From contig NZ_JABBMT010000010.1 of assembly GCF_012927645.1 (NCBI RefSeq), positions 1-64,000 of the forward strand: a DNA stretch of 64,000 bases. Direction: 5' to 3'. The notes under the pieces are model-generated. The model was not told the origin of the DNA. It was given only the letters and a program-made list of their open reading frames with translations, and did no database searches. Origin of the DNA: Pseudoalteromonas arctica (lineage in GTDB: Bacteria > Pseudomonadota > Gammaproteobacteria > Enterobacterales > Alteromonadaceae). Below are positions 53,371-63,901 of the stretch, piece after piece (the stretch's first letter is position 1; every line of letters starts with the position of its first letter). The position numbers were made by a program, and so were the translations under genes.

Positions 53371-53970
53371 ATGATACTAAATCACCTATGGGGCTTATAC
53401 GCCCATCCACTCGAAGAGTGGCAAACAATAGATAACCGCCACGAAAGCTTAACATATAGCCTGTCACATATATTACTGATAGCGTTATTTCCTTCAGCAA
53501 TGGGCTATTATTCGTCCGTTTATTTAGGCTGGAGCATCGGGGCTGGCAACCCGGTATTTTTAACCCACGATAGTGCAATACTGATTGCCGCTGCTATGTA
53601 TGCCGCTTTGATTGTAGGTGTGTTTGCGCTGGCTTATTTAGCGCATTGGATGGCTGTGACTTTTGGTGCAGAACCAACGTTTACCCAAACCTTAGAGCTT
53701 GCAGCGTATACTTCAACACCAGTATTTATGTCAGCATTGGCGGCATTTTGGCCAGAGTTATGGTTTGTTGTCTGTGCGGGTTTGATCGCATTAGGCTACT
53801 CGGTCTACTTACTCTATACCGGCGTGCCCATTTTGATGCATATACCGCAAGAGCGTGGCTTTATTTACGCAAGCTCTGTGGTAACTTGCGGATTAATTTT
53901 ACTGGTGATTATTTTAGCTGTCACCGCCATATTGTGGACCAACGGTATTGTAAGTCCAACCTTTACATAA
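53371..53970 (+). CDS. Yip1-family membrane protein
   Basis: A 199-residue integral membrane protein starting MILNHLWGLYAHPLEEWQTI, the typical opening of bacterial Yip1 (DUF1282) proteins, followed by about five membrane helices. The function of bacterial members is not established. It stands alone and converges with purF across a shared terminator. Confidence 0.8.
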   Translation: MILNHLWGLYAHPLEEWQTIDNRHESLTYSLSHILLIALFPSAMGYYSSVYLGWSIGAGNPVFLTHDSAILIAAAMYAALIVGVFALAYLAHWMAVTFGAEPTFTQTLELAAYTSTPVFMSALAAFWPELWFVVCAGLIALGYSVYLLYTGVPILMHIPQERGFIYASSVVTCGLILLVIILAVTAILWTNGIVSPTFT

Positions 53971-54036
53971 TACCTAGTTCAACGTTAGAAGCTGTAAATG
54001 TAGTATAAAGTAGTGTTATTATTTTCTTTCCTTCGC

Positions 54037-54067
54037 AAAAAAGGAGCTAAATTTAGCTCCTTTTTTT
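54037..54067. terminator. Bidirectional terminator between the Yip1 gene and purF
   Basis: AAAAAAGGAGCTAAA and TTTAGCTCCTTTTTTT form a long perfect stem with A and T runs on both sides. Confidence 0.88.
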
Positions 54068-54084
54068 ATTTCGCTAGGCAGAAA

Positions 54085-55611
54085 TTAATCTGAGCCGTTT
54101 TCTTCTTGGTTATGCAACTCTAAACCAGCAGACATGGCACTTTCACGACTACTTTTTGCCGAATCATTGCGCAGCTGTTCGATACGATTCAAATAATTTT
54201 GATCGATACCACCGGTAATATATTGACCATCAAATACTGACGTTTCAAATCTGGTGATTTCTGGGTTTTCCAGCGCTACGGCAGCAATCAAATCAGGTAA
54301 CGACTGGAAGATTAAACCATCAGAGCCAATACTTGCATTAATATCTTCAACTTCACGCCCATGAGCAATCAACTCAGCCGCCGATGGCATATCAATACCA
54401 TAGACATTAGGGAAACGAATTTCAGGTGCAGCAGAAGCAAAGTAAACGTTTTTAGCACCAGACTCACGCGCCATTTCAACGATTTGCGCTGACGTAGTGC
54501 CACGTACAATCGAGTCATCAACGAGTAATACGTTTTTACCTTTAAACTCACGGTCAATTGCATTGAGTTTTTGACGTACTGACTTTTTACGCATTTCCTG
54601 ACCAGGCATGATAAACGTACGGCCAATATAACGATTTTTAACAAACCCTTGGCGATATGGCAAATCAAGTACACGCGCGATTTCCAATGCCACATCACAT
54701 GATGTTTCTGGGATCGGAATAACAACATCAATGTCTTTATCAGCCCATTCGCGAGCTATTTTTTCGCCAAGCTTAGTGCCCATATTTACGCGTGTAGCGT
54801 AAACAGACATATTATCAATGTTTGAATCTGGACGAGCAAAATATACAAACTCAAAAATACACGGTGAATACGATGCTTTATCGGCACATGTTTGTGAGTA
54901 AAACTCACCGCCTTCAGTAACATATATCGCTTCACCAGGGGCTACATCACGCACAAATTCAAAACCATCGGTTTTTAACGCAACGCTTTCAGAGGCAAAC
55001 ATATACTCAGTGCCATTTGCAGTTTCACGTTTACCAAACACCAATGGACGAATGCCATTTGGGTCACGAAACGCGATAATACCATGGCCGATTACCATAG
55101 CGATGGTTGCGTAACCGCCTTGAACTTTATTTATAACTTCGGTGATACCGTTAAAAATATCTTCAGGGTCAAGATACAGTTTATTTGGTTTACTTAATTC
55201 ATGAGCCATGATGTTAAGTAAAATTTCAGAATCTGAGGTTGTGTTAACGTGGCGACGTGCTTCACAGAACAATTGCTCTTTAAGCTGCTCTGCATTGGTT
55301 AAGTTACCGTTGTGTGCTAAAGCAATACCGAACGGTGAGTTAACATAGAACGGCTGCGCTTCAGACGAGCTAGAAGAACCAGCTGTCGGATAGCGTACAT
55401 GGCCGATACCAATAGTGCCTTGTAAACGCTTCATGTGGCGGGTGTGAAATACATCTTTCACTAAGCCATTTGCTTTGCGTAAACTAAAGGTGTTGTTTTC
55501 AATGGTAATGATGCCCGCGGCATCTTGGCCACGGTGTTGCAAAACAGTTAAGCCATCATAAATCGCCTGATTTACAGGAGATGTTCCGACTATTCCAACG
55601 ATACCACACAT
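54085..55611 (-). CDS. purF: Amidophosphoribosyltransferase
   Basis: A 508-residue enzyme. The mature N-terminus is Cys2 (MCGIVGIVG), the glutaminase nucleophile, and the phosphoribosyltransferase PRPP loop is [14 protein letters not shown]. It makes 5-phosphoribosylamine, the first committed step of purine synthesis. It lies 18 bases after cvpA in the accD-folC-dedD-cvpA-purF run shared with E. coli. Confidence 0.97.
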   Translation of the reverse strand: MCGIVGIVGTSPVNQAIYDGLTVLQHRGQDAAGIITIENNTFSLRKANGLVKDVFHTRHMKRLQGTIGIGHVRYPTAGSSSSSEAQPFYVNSPFGIALAHNGNLTNAEQLKEQLFCEARRHVNTTSDSEILLNIMAHELSKPNKLYLDPEDIFNGITEVINKVQGGYATIAMVIGHGIIAFRDPNGIRPLVFGKRETANGTEYMFASESVALKTDGFEFVRDVAPGEAIYVTEGGEFYSQTCADKASYSPCIFEFVYFARPDSNIDNMSVYATRVNMGTKLGEKIAREWADKDIDVVIPIPETSCDVALEIARVLDLPYRQGFVKNRYIGRTFIMPGQEMRKKSVRQKLNAIDREFKGKNVLLVDDSIVRGTTSAQIVEMARESGAKNVYFASAAPEIRFPNVYGIDMPSAAELIAHGREVEDINASIGSDGLIFQSLPDLIAAVALENPEITRFETSVFDGQYITGGIDQNYLNRIEQLRNDSAKSSRESAMSAGLELHNQEENGSD

Positions 55612-55629
55612 GAAATTTTTCCTCGCCGA

Positions 55630-56124
55630 TTAACGGTTGACCGAATTTAAAAAGCTAGAATTGTTTTCGAGGTATGAAAAAAACCACTCAACAACAAAGC
55701 CAAATTCTGGGATCAAAATAGAGTTACCCCACCAGTGCGTATTGGGTGCACCAGTAAAAGCATCAAGAAAGAAGAGTAACGCGCTCACGACCAACACGCC
55801 ACGAAGTGCACCAAAGACAATGCCAAAGACACGGTCTGTGCCAGACAAACCAGTACGTTGTACAAGCTCACCTAGAAGGTAGTTTAACAATCCGCCTAAC
55901 AATAGCGTCGCAAAGAATAATATGGCAATGGCCGCTGCATTTCTTAAAAGGGGTTCAGAAATACTGGTTAGGAATGATGCTAAATATTGGTAAAATAAGC
56001 TAGATATGATAAATGCACCAGCCCACACAGCCAAAGACATTGCTTCTTTTATAAAGCCACGAATTAAACCGATAATAGTAGACAGTGCAATAATGCCAAA
56101 GATGGCGTAATCAACCCAGATCAT
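55630..56124 (-). CDS. cvpA: CvpA family membrane protein
   Basis: A 164-residue inner-membrane protein with four hydrophobic helices ([20 protein letters not shown] first). CvpA is named for colicin V production and is linked to envelope functions and purF co-expression. The ATG at 56124 ([10 protein letters not shown]) is the family start; a TTG at 56133 is possible. Upstream of purF. Confidence 0.93.
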   Translation of the reverse strand: MIWVDYAIFGIIALSTIIGLIRGFIKEAMSLAVWAGAFIISSLFYQYLASFLTSISEPLLRNAAAIAILFFATLLLGGLLNYLLGELVQRTGLSGTDRVFGIVFGALRGVLVVSALLFFLDAFTGAPNTHWWGNSILIPEFGFVVEWFFSYLENNSSFLNSVNR

Positions 56125-56185
56125 ATGAACCAACTAGTCGTTAATTTGGGGCGCATTCTATAAGAGGTCAGCACTAAATGCCAGA

Positions 56186-56824
56186 TCATTTTGCGACTTC
56201 AAATTGGGTAACTTTTCCGTTCAGTTTAGTAAGCGCTTTTAATTCAGGGAGTTTGCTCTCAAGCTGTGCTTTATCAAGCGACGGACCCACAAAAACTTTG
56301 GTTAAAGTACCATTTGGTGTTTTAACTGGACGGGTAAAGGTTTTAAACCCTTTGTTACTTAGTTTCGCTTGTAGTGATTTGACGTTAGCACTATGCGAAA
56401 AGCTCCCCAACTGAATTACATACGCCATTTTCGATAAATTTTCTTCAGGCTTACGTGCTGGCTCAGACTTTTTTTCAACAGGCTGTGCTTTAGTCTTTGC
56501 TACAGTAGTTTGCTCAGTCGATGCTTCAACCATTTTTTGCGCTACTGGCGTCGTCTCTACAACCGCTTCAGAAGAACTTGAGAGTAGGCCATCATCTGGC
56601 AATATATCTTCCTCAGGCTCTTCATTTGGCTGCTGTGCGTTAGCCACTTGATCATCAATTGAATCTTGCAAGTCAATAGTTGTGAATTCAGGACGTTCCG
56701 GAATGGCTTTAAAGCCTTCTTTGTAATGTACTTTTTCGCCATCAAGAATATTAGGAATAAACACGATAGCTGCAATCACCACAATAGTTGTGCCGACTAA
56801 ACGATTTATAAAGCCTGAGTTCAC
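56186..56824 (-). CDS. dedD: DedD-like SPOR-domain cell-division protein
   Basis: A 212-residue protein: short cytoplasmic tail, one membrane helix (VGTTIVVIAAIVFIPNIL), a Glu/Pro/Lys-rich linker, and a C-terminal SPOR domain (AYVIQLGSFSHSANVKSLQA) that binds denuded septal peptidoglycan. The start is the GTG at 56824 with GAGAGGG before it: MNSGFINRLVGT lines up with the E. coli DedD start. A TTG at 56848 would overlap folC. Confidence 0.88.
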   Translation of the reverse strand: MNSGFINRLVGTTIVVIAAIVFIPNILDGEKVHYKEGFKAIPERPEFTTIDLQDSIDDQVANAQQPNEEPEEDILPDDGLLSSSSEAVVETTPVAQKMVEASTEQTTVAKTKAQPVEKKSEPARKPEENLSKMAYVIQLGSFSHSANVKSLQAKLSNKGFKTFTRPVKTPNGTLTKVFVGPSLDKAQLESKLPELKALTKLNGKVTQFEVAK

Positions 56825-56835
56825 CTGATCCCTCT

Positions 56836-58101
56836 CTATTTTTTCCAATAATTTATGGCCGCTGCAACAGTAAAAAAGGAGCCGAATATAATGAGCACCG
56901 TTTCATCGTCGAGCTCGGGTAATACACAATCCAGCGCAATATCAACAGTTTGATAGTGTGCAATCGGTGCATCTGTATCGACCGCAGCAATAGATTTAGC
57001 TAAATTCTCTACTTTATCGCCACGAAAACAATTAAGTCCGGCTAAACACCACGCATCAATTACTGGGCTAACTTCATTTAATACAGCGACTTTGTCTTTA
57101 TCAGCCAGCATAGCGACTAACGCATGAACTTTAAAGCCTTGATCACGAAGCCCTGCTAACTTTTGCGCTAAATAGCGTGCAGATTCAGCATTATGTGCCA
57201 CATCAGTATAGACCATAGGTGCGCTGCTTAGTTGCTGAAAACGCCCCTCAACGACTAAATTAGCTAAACAATTACGGATCACCGCCTCACTAGGTAATAA
57301 ATCTAACACAGCTAATGTGGTTAGTGCCGTTGCCGCGTTTTGGCATGGGATTGATGGTTTAGCAAACTCAAAGTGATGAGCTTGATATTGCCAACTAAAA
57401 CTTTGCGTATGCTCTTTAAATCTAAAGTCTCGCCCTGATAAATGCATCACCGCATTAATTTCATGACCGTAGTCGGTCACTGTGTGTGGTATATTTAAAT
57501 CGCCGACAATGGCAGGAGTGCCAGTACGGAAAACTCCTGCTTTATCATAACCCACAAGCTCGCGCGTATCACCAAGGTACTCTTTATGATCTAGATCTAT
57601 GGTGGTGATCACACTAGCAAACGGGGTAACAATATTGGTAGCATCGAAACGCCCACCTAAACCCACTTCTAACAGCACATAATCAACGCTATGGCGTTTA
57701 AAAATAGCCAGTGCGCCTAATGTGCCATACTCAAAATAAGTCAGTGGCGTATCACCGCGCTCTTGCTCGAGCAAGTCAAACGCATCCACATGAAATTGGT
57801 TATCAAGCTCAGCGCCATTAATGCGCACTCGTTCGTTATAATTAATTAAATGAGGAGATGCATAGGTGCCAACCGAATAACCTTGGGCAAGTAGCAGTGA
57901 TTCTAAACATCGGGCAGTGGTGCCTTTGCCGTTGGTGCCGGCTATTAGAATAATTTTACTTGGGCTATTTAGTAAACCAATGGTATTGGCAACTTTAGCT
58001 ACGCGTTCTAAACCCATGGCAATATTTGCTGGGTGAACACTTTCTAAATAACAAAGCCAATCATCAAGGCTTGATGATTGGCTAGGAAGATTTTTTGTCA
58101 T
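56836..58101 (-). CDS. folC: Dihydrofolate synthase / folylpolyglutamate synthase
   Basis: A 421-residue Mur-ligase-like enzyme. P-loop GTNGKGTTARCLESLL near residues 54-69, ATP-site segments LLEVGLGGRFDATN and TTIDLDHKEYLG, and the C-terminal domain VYTDVAHNAESARYL. It adds glutamate to dihydropteroate and tetrahydrofolate. In the accD-purF run. Confidence 0.95.
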   Translation of the reverse strand: MTKNLPSQSSSLDDWLCYLESVHPANIAMGLERVAKVANTIGLLNSPSKIILIAGTNGKGTTARCLESLLLAQGYSVGTYASPHLINYNERVRINGAELDNQFHVDAFDLLEQERGDTPLTYFEYGTLGALAIFKRHSVDYVLLEVGLGGRFDATNIVTPFASVITTIDLDHKEYLGDTRELVGYDKAGVFRTGTPAIVGDLNIPHTVTDYGHEINAVMHLSGRDFRFKEHTQSFSWQYQAHHFEFAKPSIPCQNAATALTTLAVLDLLPSEAVIRNCLANLVVEGRFQQLSSAPMVYTDVAHNAESARYLAQKLAGLRDQGFKVHALVAMLADKDKVAVLNEVSPVIDAWCLAGLNCFRGDKVENLAKSIAAVDTDAPIAHYQTVDIALDCVLPELDDETVLIIFGSFFTVAAAINYWKK

Positions 58102-58124
58102 AGCTGTATCAGTAAAGCTGAAAT

Positions 58125-59000
58125 TTACGCTACTCTATGCTCTTGTTCCGTAGAAGGCAAGTTCATAAATTTAGCTAGTATACGGGCAAGTGTGTCACGC
58201 ATTTCACGGCGGTCAATAATCATATCGATAGCACCATGCTCAAGCAAGAATTCACTGCGTTGGAAGCCTTCAGGTAAGGTTTCGCGTACAGTTTGTTCAA
58301 TTACACGCGGCCCCGCAAAGCCAATTAATGCTTTTGGCTCCGCCACGTTAATATCACCTAGCATAGCTAATGATGCTGATACACCGCCCATAGTTGGGTC
58401 TGTCATAACTGAAATAAACGGTAAACCTTGTTCGCTCATCTTAGCAAGTGCAGCACTGGTTTTAGCCATTTGCATAAGTGACATAAGTGCCTCTTGCATA
58501 CGTGCACCACCTGAAGCTGAAAAACAAATTAGCGGCATATTATGCTCTAAACACTGATCAACAGCATCCACAAAACGTGCGCCAACAACCGATGCCATTG
58601 AACCACCCATAAATGAGAATTCAAATGCGACAGCGGCAACTGGAATGCCTTTTAAGCGCCCTTTCATTGCAACTAATGCGTCTTTTTCGCCACTTGACTT
58701 TTGTGCGGCTGCGATACGATCTGAATATTTTTTCGAATCTTTAAACTTTAAAATATCTTTTGGTTCGTGCTCTGTACCTAGCTCTTTGCGATCTGCATCA
58801 TCTAAGAAATGCTCTAGGCGTTTTCGGCCACTCACACGCATGTGGTGATTGCATTTAGGGCATACATTGAGTGATTTTTCTAATTCAGCTTTATATAAAA
58901 TCGAATCACAATCTGTACACTTTGCCCAAACACCTTCTGGGATCTCTTTACGAGCCGAAGACTTTGTTGTTTTAGGTAGGATTTTTTCTAACCAACTCAT
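58125..59000 (-). CDS. accD: Acetyl-CoA carboxylase carboxyltransferase subunit beta
   Basis: A 291-residue protein with the four-cysteine zinc finger (CTDCDSILY...CPKCNHHMR) near residues 28-50 and the crotonase-like carboxyltransferase core ([39 protein letters not shown]). It works with AccA to form malonyl-CoA. The ATG at 59000 ([10 protein letters not shown]) is the family start. First gene of the run to purF. Confidence 0.96.
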   Translation of the reverse strand: MSWLEKILPKTTKSSARKEIPEGVWAKCTDCDSILYKAELEKSLNVCPKCNHHMRVSGRKRLEHFLDDADRKELGTEHEPKDILKFKDSKKYSDRIAAAQKSSGEKDALVAMKGRLKGIPVAAVAFEFSFMGGSMASVVGARFVDAVDQCLEHNMPLICFSASGGARMQEALMSLMQMAKTSAALAKMSEQGLPFISVMTDPTMGGVSASLAMLGDINVAEPKALIGFAGPRVIEQTVRETLPEGFQRSEFLLEHGAIDMIIDRREMRDTLARILAKFMNLPSTEQEHRVA

Positions 59001-59160
59001 TTGCAACTCTCTTAATACTATTCTGTGCTTTGCTGCGTTCCTGCCAAATCATTATTGACAGACAAATTTTTTCAATTAAAACATGAATTCCACACAGGCG
59101 GTATAAAAAACTGGTCTTAGTAGTGAAATGCCTGCAAGATTATGTTTAAATTATCATCAA

Positions 59161-59955
59161 CTAACCTTGTGCATCCGGTAAGAATAAAGGACCAAGTGGT
59201 GTCGACGGAATTTCAAACCGCGCCGGATAGTCTACATCAACTAAATATAAACCTGCCGCCTTTGCCGTCGCACTGGCTTTGGCTCGCTCTTTTAAATCAA
59301 GTAACTCTTTTAGCCACACAGGTTGCTGCTTATGAATACCAATATCGGTTAAGCAACCGGTAATGTTACGCACCATGTGGTGTAAAAATGCATTAGCCTT
59401 AATATCAATAATCACATAACTACCTTGTCGCTCAACCGACAAGTGATGAATTGTACGTGTAGCAGTATTCGCTTGACAATGCAAAGCTCTAAATGACGTA
59501 AAATCATGCTCACCTAATAGATATTGACATGCCTCTTGCATTTTAGTTTCATCAAGTGGATGATGAAAATGCGTAACGCCTTCATTTAATATTGCACCTC
59601 GAAAGGCGTTATTATAAATAACATAACGATAACGACGAGCAGTAGCACTAAAACGTGCATGAAAATCATCACTCACCAGTTTTGCATAGCGAATAGCAAT
59701 ATCTTTCGGTAACAAGGTATTCATACCCATAGTAAATGCAACCATATCGCGTTCAGCATCGGTATTGAAATGTACCACTTGCCCAGTGCCGTGCACGCCA
59801 GCATCAGTGCGCCCAGCACAGACTATTTCAACTGGGTGATTACAAATACGCGAAAGCGCGGTTTCTACTTCTTGTTGTACGCTATTTACATGCGATTGAC
59901 GTTGCCAACCACTATAACGGGCGCCGTTGTACTCAACTCCAAGTGCTACTCGCAT
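59161..59955 (-). CDS. truA: tRNA pseudouridine synthase TruA
   Basis: A 264-residue synthase. The catalytic aspartate is in [14 protein letters not shown] near residue 52, the family opening [19 protein letters not shown] is complete, and [11 protein letters not shown] is present. It modifies U38-40 in tRNA anticodon stems. It lies between accD and the FimV-like gene, as in related genomes. Confidence 0.96.
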   Translation of the reverse strand: MRVALGVEYNGARYSGWQRQSHVNSVQQEVETALSRICNHPVEIVCAGRTDAGVHGTGQVVHFNTDAERDMVAFTMGMNTLLPKDIAIRYAKLVSDDFHARFSATARRYRYVIYNNAFRGAILNEGVTHFHHPLDETKMQEACQYLLGEHDFTSFRALHCQANTATRTIHHLSVERQGSYVIIDIKANAFLHHMVRNITGCLTDIGIHKQQPVWLKELLDLKERAKASATAKAAGLYLVDVDYPARFEIPSTPLGPLFLPDAQG

Positions 59956-60076
59956 AATTACTGCTTTACCTACTGTGCTAATGAGCAGGGCATTTTATGC
60001 TATCTGACGCTGCAATAAAAGTGACTCTATACAAATTATGCACACAGTAGCCAAGCAACGTATTTTCAATAGCTAG

Positions 60077-60112
60077 AAAACGGGGAGTAAACTAAATTTA
60101 CTCCCCCGTTTT
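60077..60112 (-). terminator. Terminator of the FimV-like gene
   Basis: AAAACGGGG-AGTAAA pairs with TTTACT-CCCCCGTTTT with one bulged base, 22 bases past the stop on the minus strand. Confidence 0.75.
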
Positions 60113-60133
60113 AACTATAAATGCAGAAACAAC

Positions 60134-63100
60134 TTACAGTAATTTTGCTTTTAATCTTTGTGCTTCTTCTTGTACTTCTTCGGGGCCATTCGCAACAACT
60201 TCTTCAATCGCACCTAGCGCAGAGTCCATATCACCAATTTCTATGTAGGCCCGAGCTAAGTCGAGCTTTGCTGAAAAACCGCCACTTTCAGCATCCACAT
60301 CAGTTGGACTATCGCCCGCTAATAAAGCGTCAAACTCACTTAATCCTACATCCATATTTACATCATCATAAGGTTCATGATCTAAACTTGCATCATCACT
60401 TTGTTCGATCAACGCATCAATATCAACAAATGCATCCGCAATCATATCCTCATCTGTTGATGCATTCACGTCTTCACTTAATTGCTCAGCCGACGGCATA
60501 TCTTCTGGTACTGAAAGCTCTTCAAGTGCTGCAAGATCTTCACTGAGTAGCGCATTGAAATCAACTGCAAACTCGCTGCTATCATCTATTGCTAATGACT
60601 CAGGTTCAGCCAACTCACTAAGCAATGCATCAAAATTTGTTTGACTGAGATCAGCCATAAAATCATCATCAAAATCGTGTTCTAAGCTATCTAAATCGTG
60701 GTCTCCCGCCATTGCATTAGCAAGATCTTGCTCAGCTTGACTAAGCTTCAGCTCTGGAGTCTCTGGTTCTGCCGTTTCCAGCTCAGCCTCATCGGCTAAT
60801 TTTGCGTCACCATCAGTCTCTTCATCATTGAGTTCAAGTTCTGGATAATCATCAAGCTCTAAACTTGGTGTTACTATATCAATGCTAAGAGGTTCGTCTT
60901 CCAGTGCTAAATCAAATTCATCACCGAGTTCTTCATCTGCAAGTGGGTCATCGCCCAGATCAATTTCGACTTCTTCGATATCATCATTGAGCTCATCAAC
61001 AGCAGACCATTGTGGAGGCTCTACGTAATCGTCTTCTTGCTGCAGCTCATTGAGTAAGTCGTCAACACTTTTTAGTGAGGGATCATTATATTCTTCAATT
61101 AAATCATCTTCATCGAGTAAATCGTCGCTTGATTCTGCGCTCGTTTGTGCAAATAAATTATCATCTAAACCTTCAAGCTCTGGCTCTGCTGCAAGCTCTG
61201 GCTCTGCTGCAAGCTCTGGTTCTTCTTCAAGCTCTGGTTCTTCTTCAAGCTCAGGTTCTTCTTCAAGCTCTGGCTCTGCTGCAAACTCTGGCTCTTCTTC
61301 AAACTCTGGTTCTGCTGCAAGTTCAAGCTCTGCTGCAAACTCTGGTTCTTCTTCAAGCTCTGGTTCTTCTGCAAGCTCTGGTTCTGCTTCAAGCTCTGGT
61401 TCTGCTGCAAGCTCTGGTTCTGCTGCAAGCTCCGGTTCTTCTTCAAGCTCTGGTTCTTCTTCAAGCTCTGGTTCTGCTGCAAGCTCTGGTTCTTCTTCAA
61501 GCTCTGGTTCTTCTTCAAGCCCTGACTCTGCTGCAAACTCTGGCTCTGCTGCAAGCTCTGGTTCTTCTTCAAGCTCTGGTTCTTCTTCAAGCCCTGACTC
61601 TGCTGCAAACTCTGGCTCTTCTTCAAGCTCTGGTTCTTCTTCAAGCTCTGGTTCTTCTTCAAGCTCTGGTTCTACGGCAAGCTCTGGCTCTGCTGCAAAC
61701 TCTGGCTCTGCTGCAAGCTCTGGTTCTTCTTCAAGCTCTGGTTCTTCTTCAAGCTCTGGCTCTGCTGCAAACTCTGGCTCTTCTTCAAGCTCTGGTTCTA
61801 CGGCAAGCTCTGGCTCTGCTGCAAACTCTGGCTCTGCTGCAAGCTCTGGCTCTGCTGCAAACTCTGGCTCTGCTGCAAGCTCTGGTTCTACGGCAAGCTC
61901 TGGCTCTGCTGCAAGCTCAGATTCAATAGTTACTTCTGATCCATCGACTAAACTTGATGCAATCGATTCAACGTCTTCTACGTCTAGTTCGTCTTCTACA
62001 TTCGATAACTCTTCCATCGAATCAGAAAGAGCTTCATCTAGCTGCGTGCTATGCGCTTGATCCGTTAAACTTTCAATATCACCGAAGTCAAATTCATCTT
62101 CTTCAGACAATACTGGCTCTGCGATTGCTTGATCGCCAGTCTCATCGATTAGGTTGTCAATATCGTCAATATCAAATTCATCATCTTCTTCAGACAATAC
62201 TGGCTCTGCGGTTGCTTGATCGCCAGCTTCATCAATTAGGCTGTCAATATCGTCTAGATCAAATTCGTCGTCTTCTTCAGCCAATACTGACTCTGCGGTT
62301 GCTTGATCGCCAGCTTCATCAATTAGGCTGTCAATATCGTCTAGATCAAATTCGTCGTCTTCTTCAGCCAATACTGACTCTGTGGTTGCTTGATCGCCAG
62401 CTTCATCAATTAGGCTGTCAATATCGTCTAGATCAAATTCGTCGTTATCGTTCTTATCAGCCGGTTGATTACTACTTTGTTCATCGATCAATGCATCAAT
62501 ATCAAAGTCATCATCTTCATCTGCTAACTCTTCACTGAGTGCTGCTAAGTCATCATCTGAGTCAAGCGAGTCATCTAATTCAGCAGTCGCTTCATCATTG
62601 CCATTTGCAAATAAATCATCTAGATCTGCTGCACTTAGAATATCGCCATCATTGTTGTCGGCTTTAATATCTAAATCAATGTCGTCGCCTAAGCTGTCAT
62701 CATCTGCTTGGTCAAAATCTTGTTGCATGAATATATCAAGTTCATCATTTTCTTCTTTAGCTTCATCACTTTCATCATCAAATACAATATCGTCACTAAG
62801 TAAGCCATTTAATTCGTCTTGATTTAATAAACTATCACCATCTTCAAACGCATCATCAATATTGTCATCAAAAATAATATCGTCGTCATCAGATAAAATA
62901 TCGTTCTCAATATCATCAAGCTGAATGCTTACATCATCCTCTTGAACTGGATCTGGAATAATTGGATCAAGATCAAGTTCTTCCTCAGCTGTATAACTAG
63001 GGCTTTGTGGTAAAAACTCGTCATCATCAGTACTTTCATCTTCTTTGTTATTACGCTTGCGTAAAAACATCACGATTGCAAAGATGATTAATAACGCTGG

Positions 63101-63901
63101 AATTGTCATTAACAGTATGAGAACTAGTGGATTTGCTAATAGCCCAGCAAAATTAAATTCACTAGTCTCTTCGAGCTTTTTTGCTTGTTGTTGCTCTATA
63201 ATTTCGTTCTGTTTTGCAATTAGTTCAGAAAGTTGGCGTTGAATCTCACTGTCTTTACCAAGCTGCTCACGAATATTTTCAAGCTCTTTAGAGACACCTG
63301 TTAACTGCTGTTTTAATTTATTGTTTTCGACTAAAATTTCTTCAACATTATCAACTGAAGACTTAAACTGCCTTTGTAATTCAACAAGCTGACTGCCCTG
63401 CTGGATTTTGATGCTATTGATTTCTTGTTTTAACTCTTGTTTAGCTTCATCAACATCCACTTTGCGTGCTTGAGTTACTTTGGTTTGTGAAGCAGTAATT
63501 TCGCTGTTCGTCAGTGTACCATTTCTCTTTTTTTCCCATAGCTCATCATCTTGCTCTGAGCGCTGTTTGGCAAGCTCCTGGTTTACTGCACGGATATCGG
63601 CTAAGGTTGGGATTTTTAAATACGCGCCATCGCGCATATGATTGAGGTTTTGATCTAAAAATGATTGCGGATTTTTTTCATATAATGCCTGCATAACTTG
63701 ATAAATACTGACTGAGTTATCAGGTCGCACTTTTGCAGCAATACGCCATAGCGTATCGGTTGGTTTTATTGGTCCAATAGAACGCCCTTGTACGCCGTAA
63801 TCAACGCCTTTAGGCCCTTTAAGTTGGCTGCCGTCTTGGGAGTATATCGGTGTTACCACCAATGCAGACGCTAATAAGAGGAGTGTAGCTAAACCGCGCA
63901 T
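60134..63901 (-). CDS. fimV: FimV/TspA-like polar hub protein with a giant acidic repeat region
   Basis: A 1255-residue inner-membrane protein. A signal peptide (LATLLLLASALVVTPIYS) is followed by a periplasmic LysM-type domain (IKPTDTLWRIAAKV...KNPQSFLDQNLNHMRDGAYL, about residues 40-115), a coiled coil (about 150-245) and one membrane helix (about 252-275). Then comes a very long acidic cytoplasmic region, and last the conserved FimV C-terminal TPR-like motif (KLDLARAYIEIGDMDSALGA). The acidic region has about four 30-residue repeats (EDDEFDLDDIDSLIDEAGDQ) and about forty six-residue EPEL-type repeats. FimV anchors polar chemosensory and type IV pilus machinery. It lies beside truA as in Pseudomonas and relatives. 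The start is at 63901. Confidence 0.88.
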   Translation of the reverse strand: MRGLATLLLLASALVVTPIYSQDGSQLKGPKGVDYGVQGRSIGPIKPTDTLWRIAAKVRPDNSVSIYQVMQALYEKNPQSFLDQNLNHMRDGAYLKIPTLADIRAVNQELAKQRSEQDDELWEKKRNGTLTNSEITASQTKVTQARKVDVDEAKQELKQEINSIKIQQGSQLVELQRQFKSSVDNVEEILVENNKLKQQLTGVSKELENIREQLGKDSEIQRQLSELIAKQNEIIEQQQAKKLEETSEFNFAGLLANPLVLILLMTIPALLIIFAIVMFLRKRNNKEDESTDDDEFLPQSPSYTAEEELDLDPIIPDPVQEDDVSIQLDDIENDILSDDDDIIFDDNIDDAFEDGDSLLNQDELNGLLSDDIVFDDESDEAKEENDELDIFMQQDFDQADDDSLGDDIDLDIKADNNDGDILSAADLDDLFANGNDEATAELDDSLDSDDDLAALSEELADEDDDFDIDALIDEQSSNQPADKNDNDEFDLDDIDSLIDEAGDQATTESVLAEEDDEFDLDDIDSLIDEAGDQATAESVLAEEDDEFDLDDIDSLIDEAGDQATAEPVLSEEDDEFDIDDIDNLIDETGDQAIAEPVLSEEDEFDFGDIESLTDQAHSTQLDEALSDSMEELSNVEDELDVEDVESIASSLVDGSEVTIESELAAEPELAVEPELAAEPEFAAEPELAAEPEFAAEPELAVEPELEEEPEFAAEPELEEEPELEEEPELAAEPEFAAEPELAVEPELEEEPELEEEPELEEEPEFAAESGLEEEPELEEEPELAAEPEFAAESGLEEEPELEEEPELAAEPELEEEPELEEEPELAAEPELAAEPELEAEPELAEEPELEEEPEFAAELELAAEPEFEEEPEFAAEPELEEEPELEEEPELEEEPELAAEPELAAEPELEGLDDNLFAQTSAESSDDLLDEDDLIEEYNDPSLKSVDDLLNELQQEDDYVEPPQWSAVDELNDDIEEVEIDLGDDPLADEELGDEFDLALEDEPLSIDIVTPSLELDDYPELELNDEETDGDAKLADEAELETAEPETPELKLSQAEQDLANAMAGDHDLDSLEHDFDDDFMADLSQTNFDALLSELAEPESLAIDDSSEFAVDFNALLSEDLAALEELSVPEDMPSAEQLSEDVNASTDEDMIADAFVDIDALIEQSDDASLDHEPYDDVNMDVGLSEFDALLAGDSPTDVDAESGGFSAKLDLARAYIEIGDMDSALGAIEEVVANGPEEVQEEAQRLKAKLL
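61171..61920 (-). repeat. About forty tandem 18-bp repeats inside the FimV-like gene
   Basis: The codon unit encodes a hexapeptide of the form EPEL-xx or EPEF-xx, where xx is AA, EE, AV or similar, over about 750 bases. In-frame expansion or loss by slippage is expected, so the length may vary among strains. The opposite strand reads as long Ser-rich frames, which are shadows. Confidence 0.85.
62104..62450 (-). repeat. Four long repeats in the FimV-like gene
   Basis: About 87-90-bp units encode EDDEFDLDDIDSLIDEAGDQ followed by AT(A/T)E(S/P)VL, with units 2 and 3 nearly identical at DNA level. This points to recent duplication or gene conversion within the gene. Confidence 0.75.

Noticed and set aside
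53255..53578. Minus-strand 107-codon frame
   Set aside because: It overlaps the start of the Yip1-family gene and has no domain likeness.
61050..62060. Long Ser/Gly-rich and Leu/Gln-rich plus-strand open frames
   Set aside because: They are antisense readings of the 18-bp repeats of the FimV-like gene; the minus-strand frame has a signal peptide, a LysM-type domain and a conserved C-terminus.
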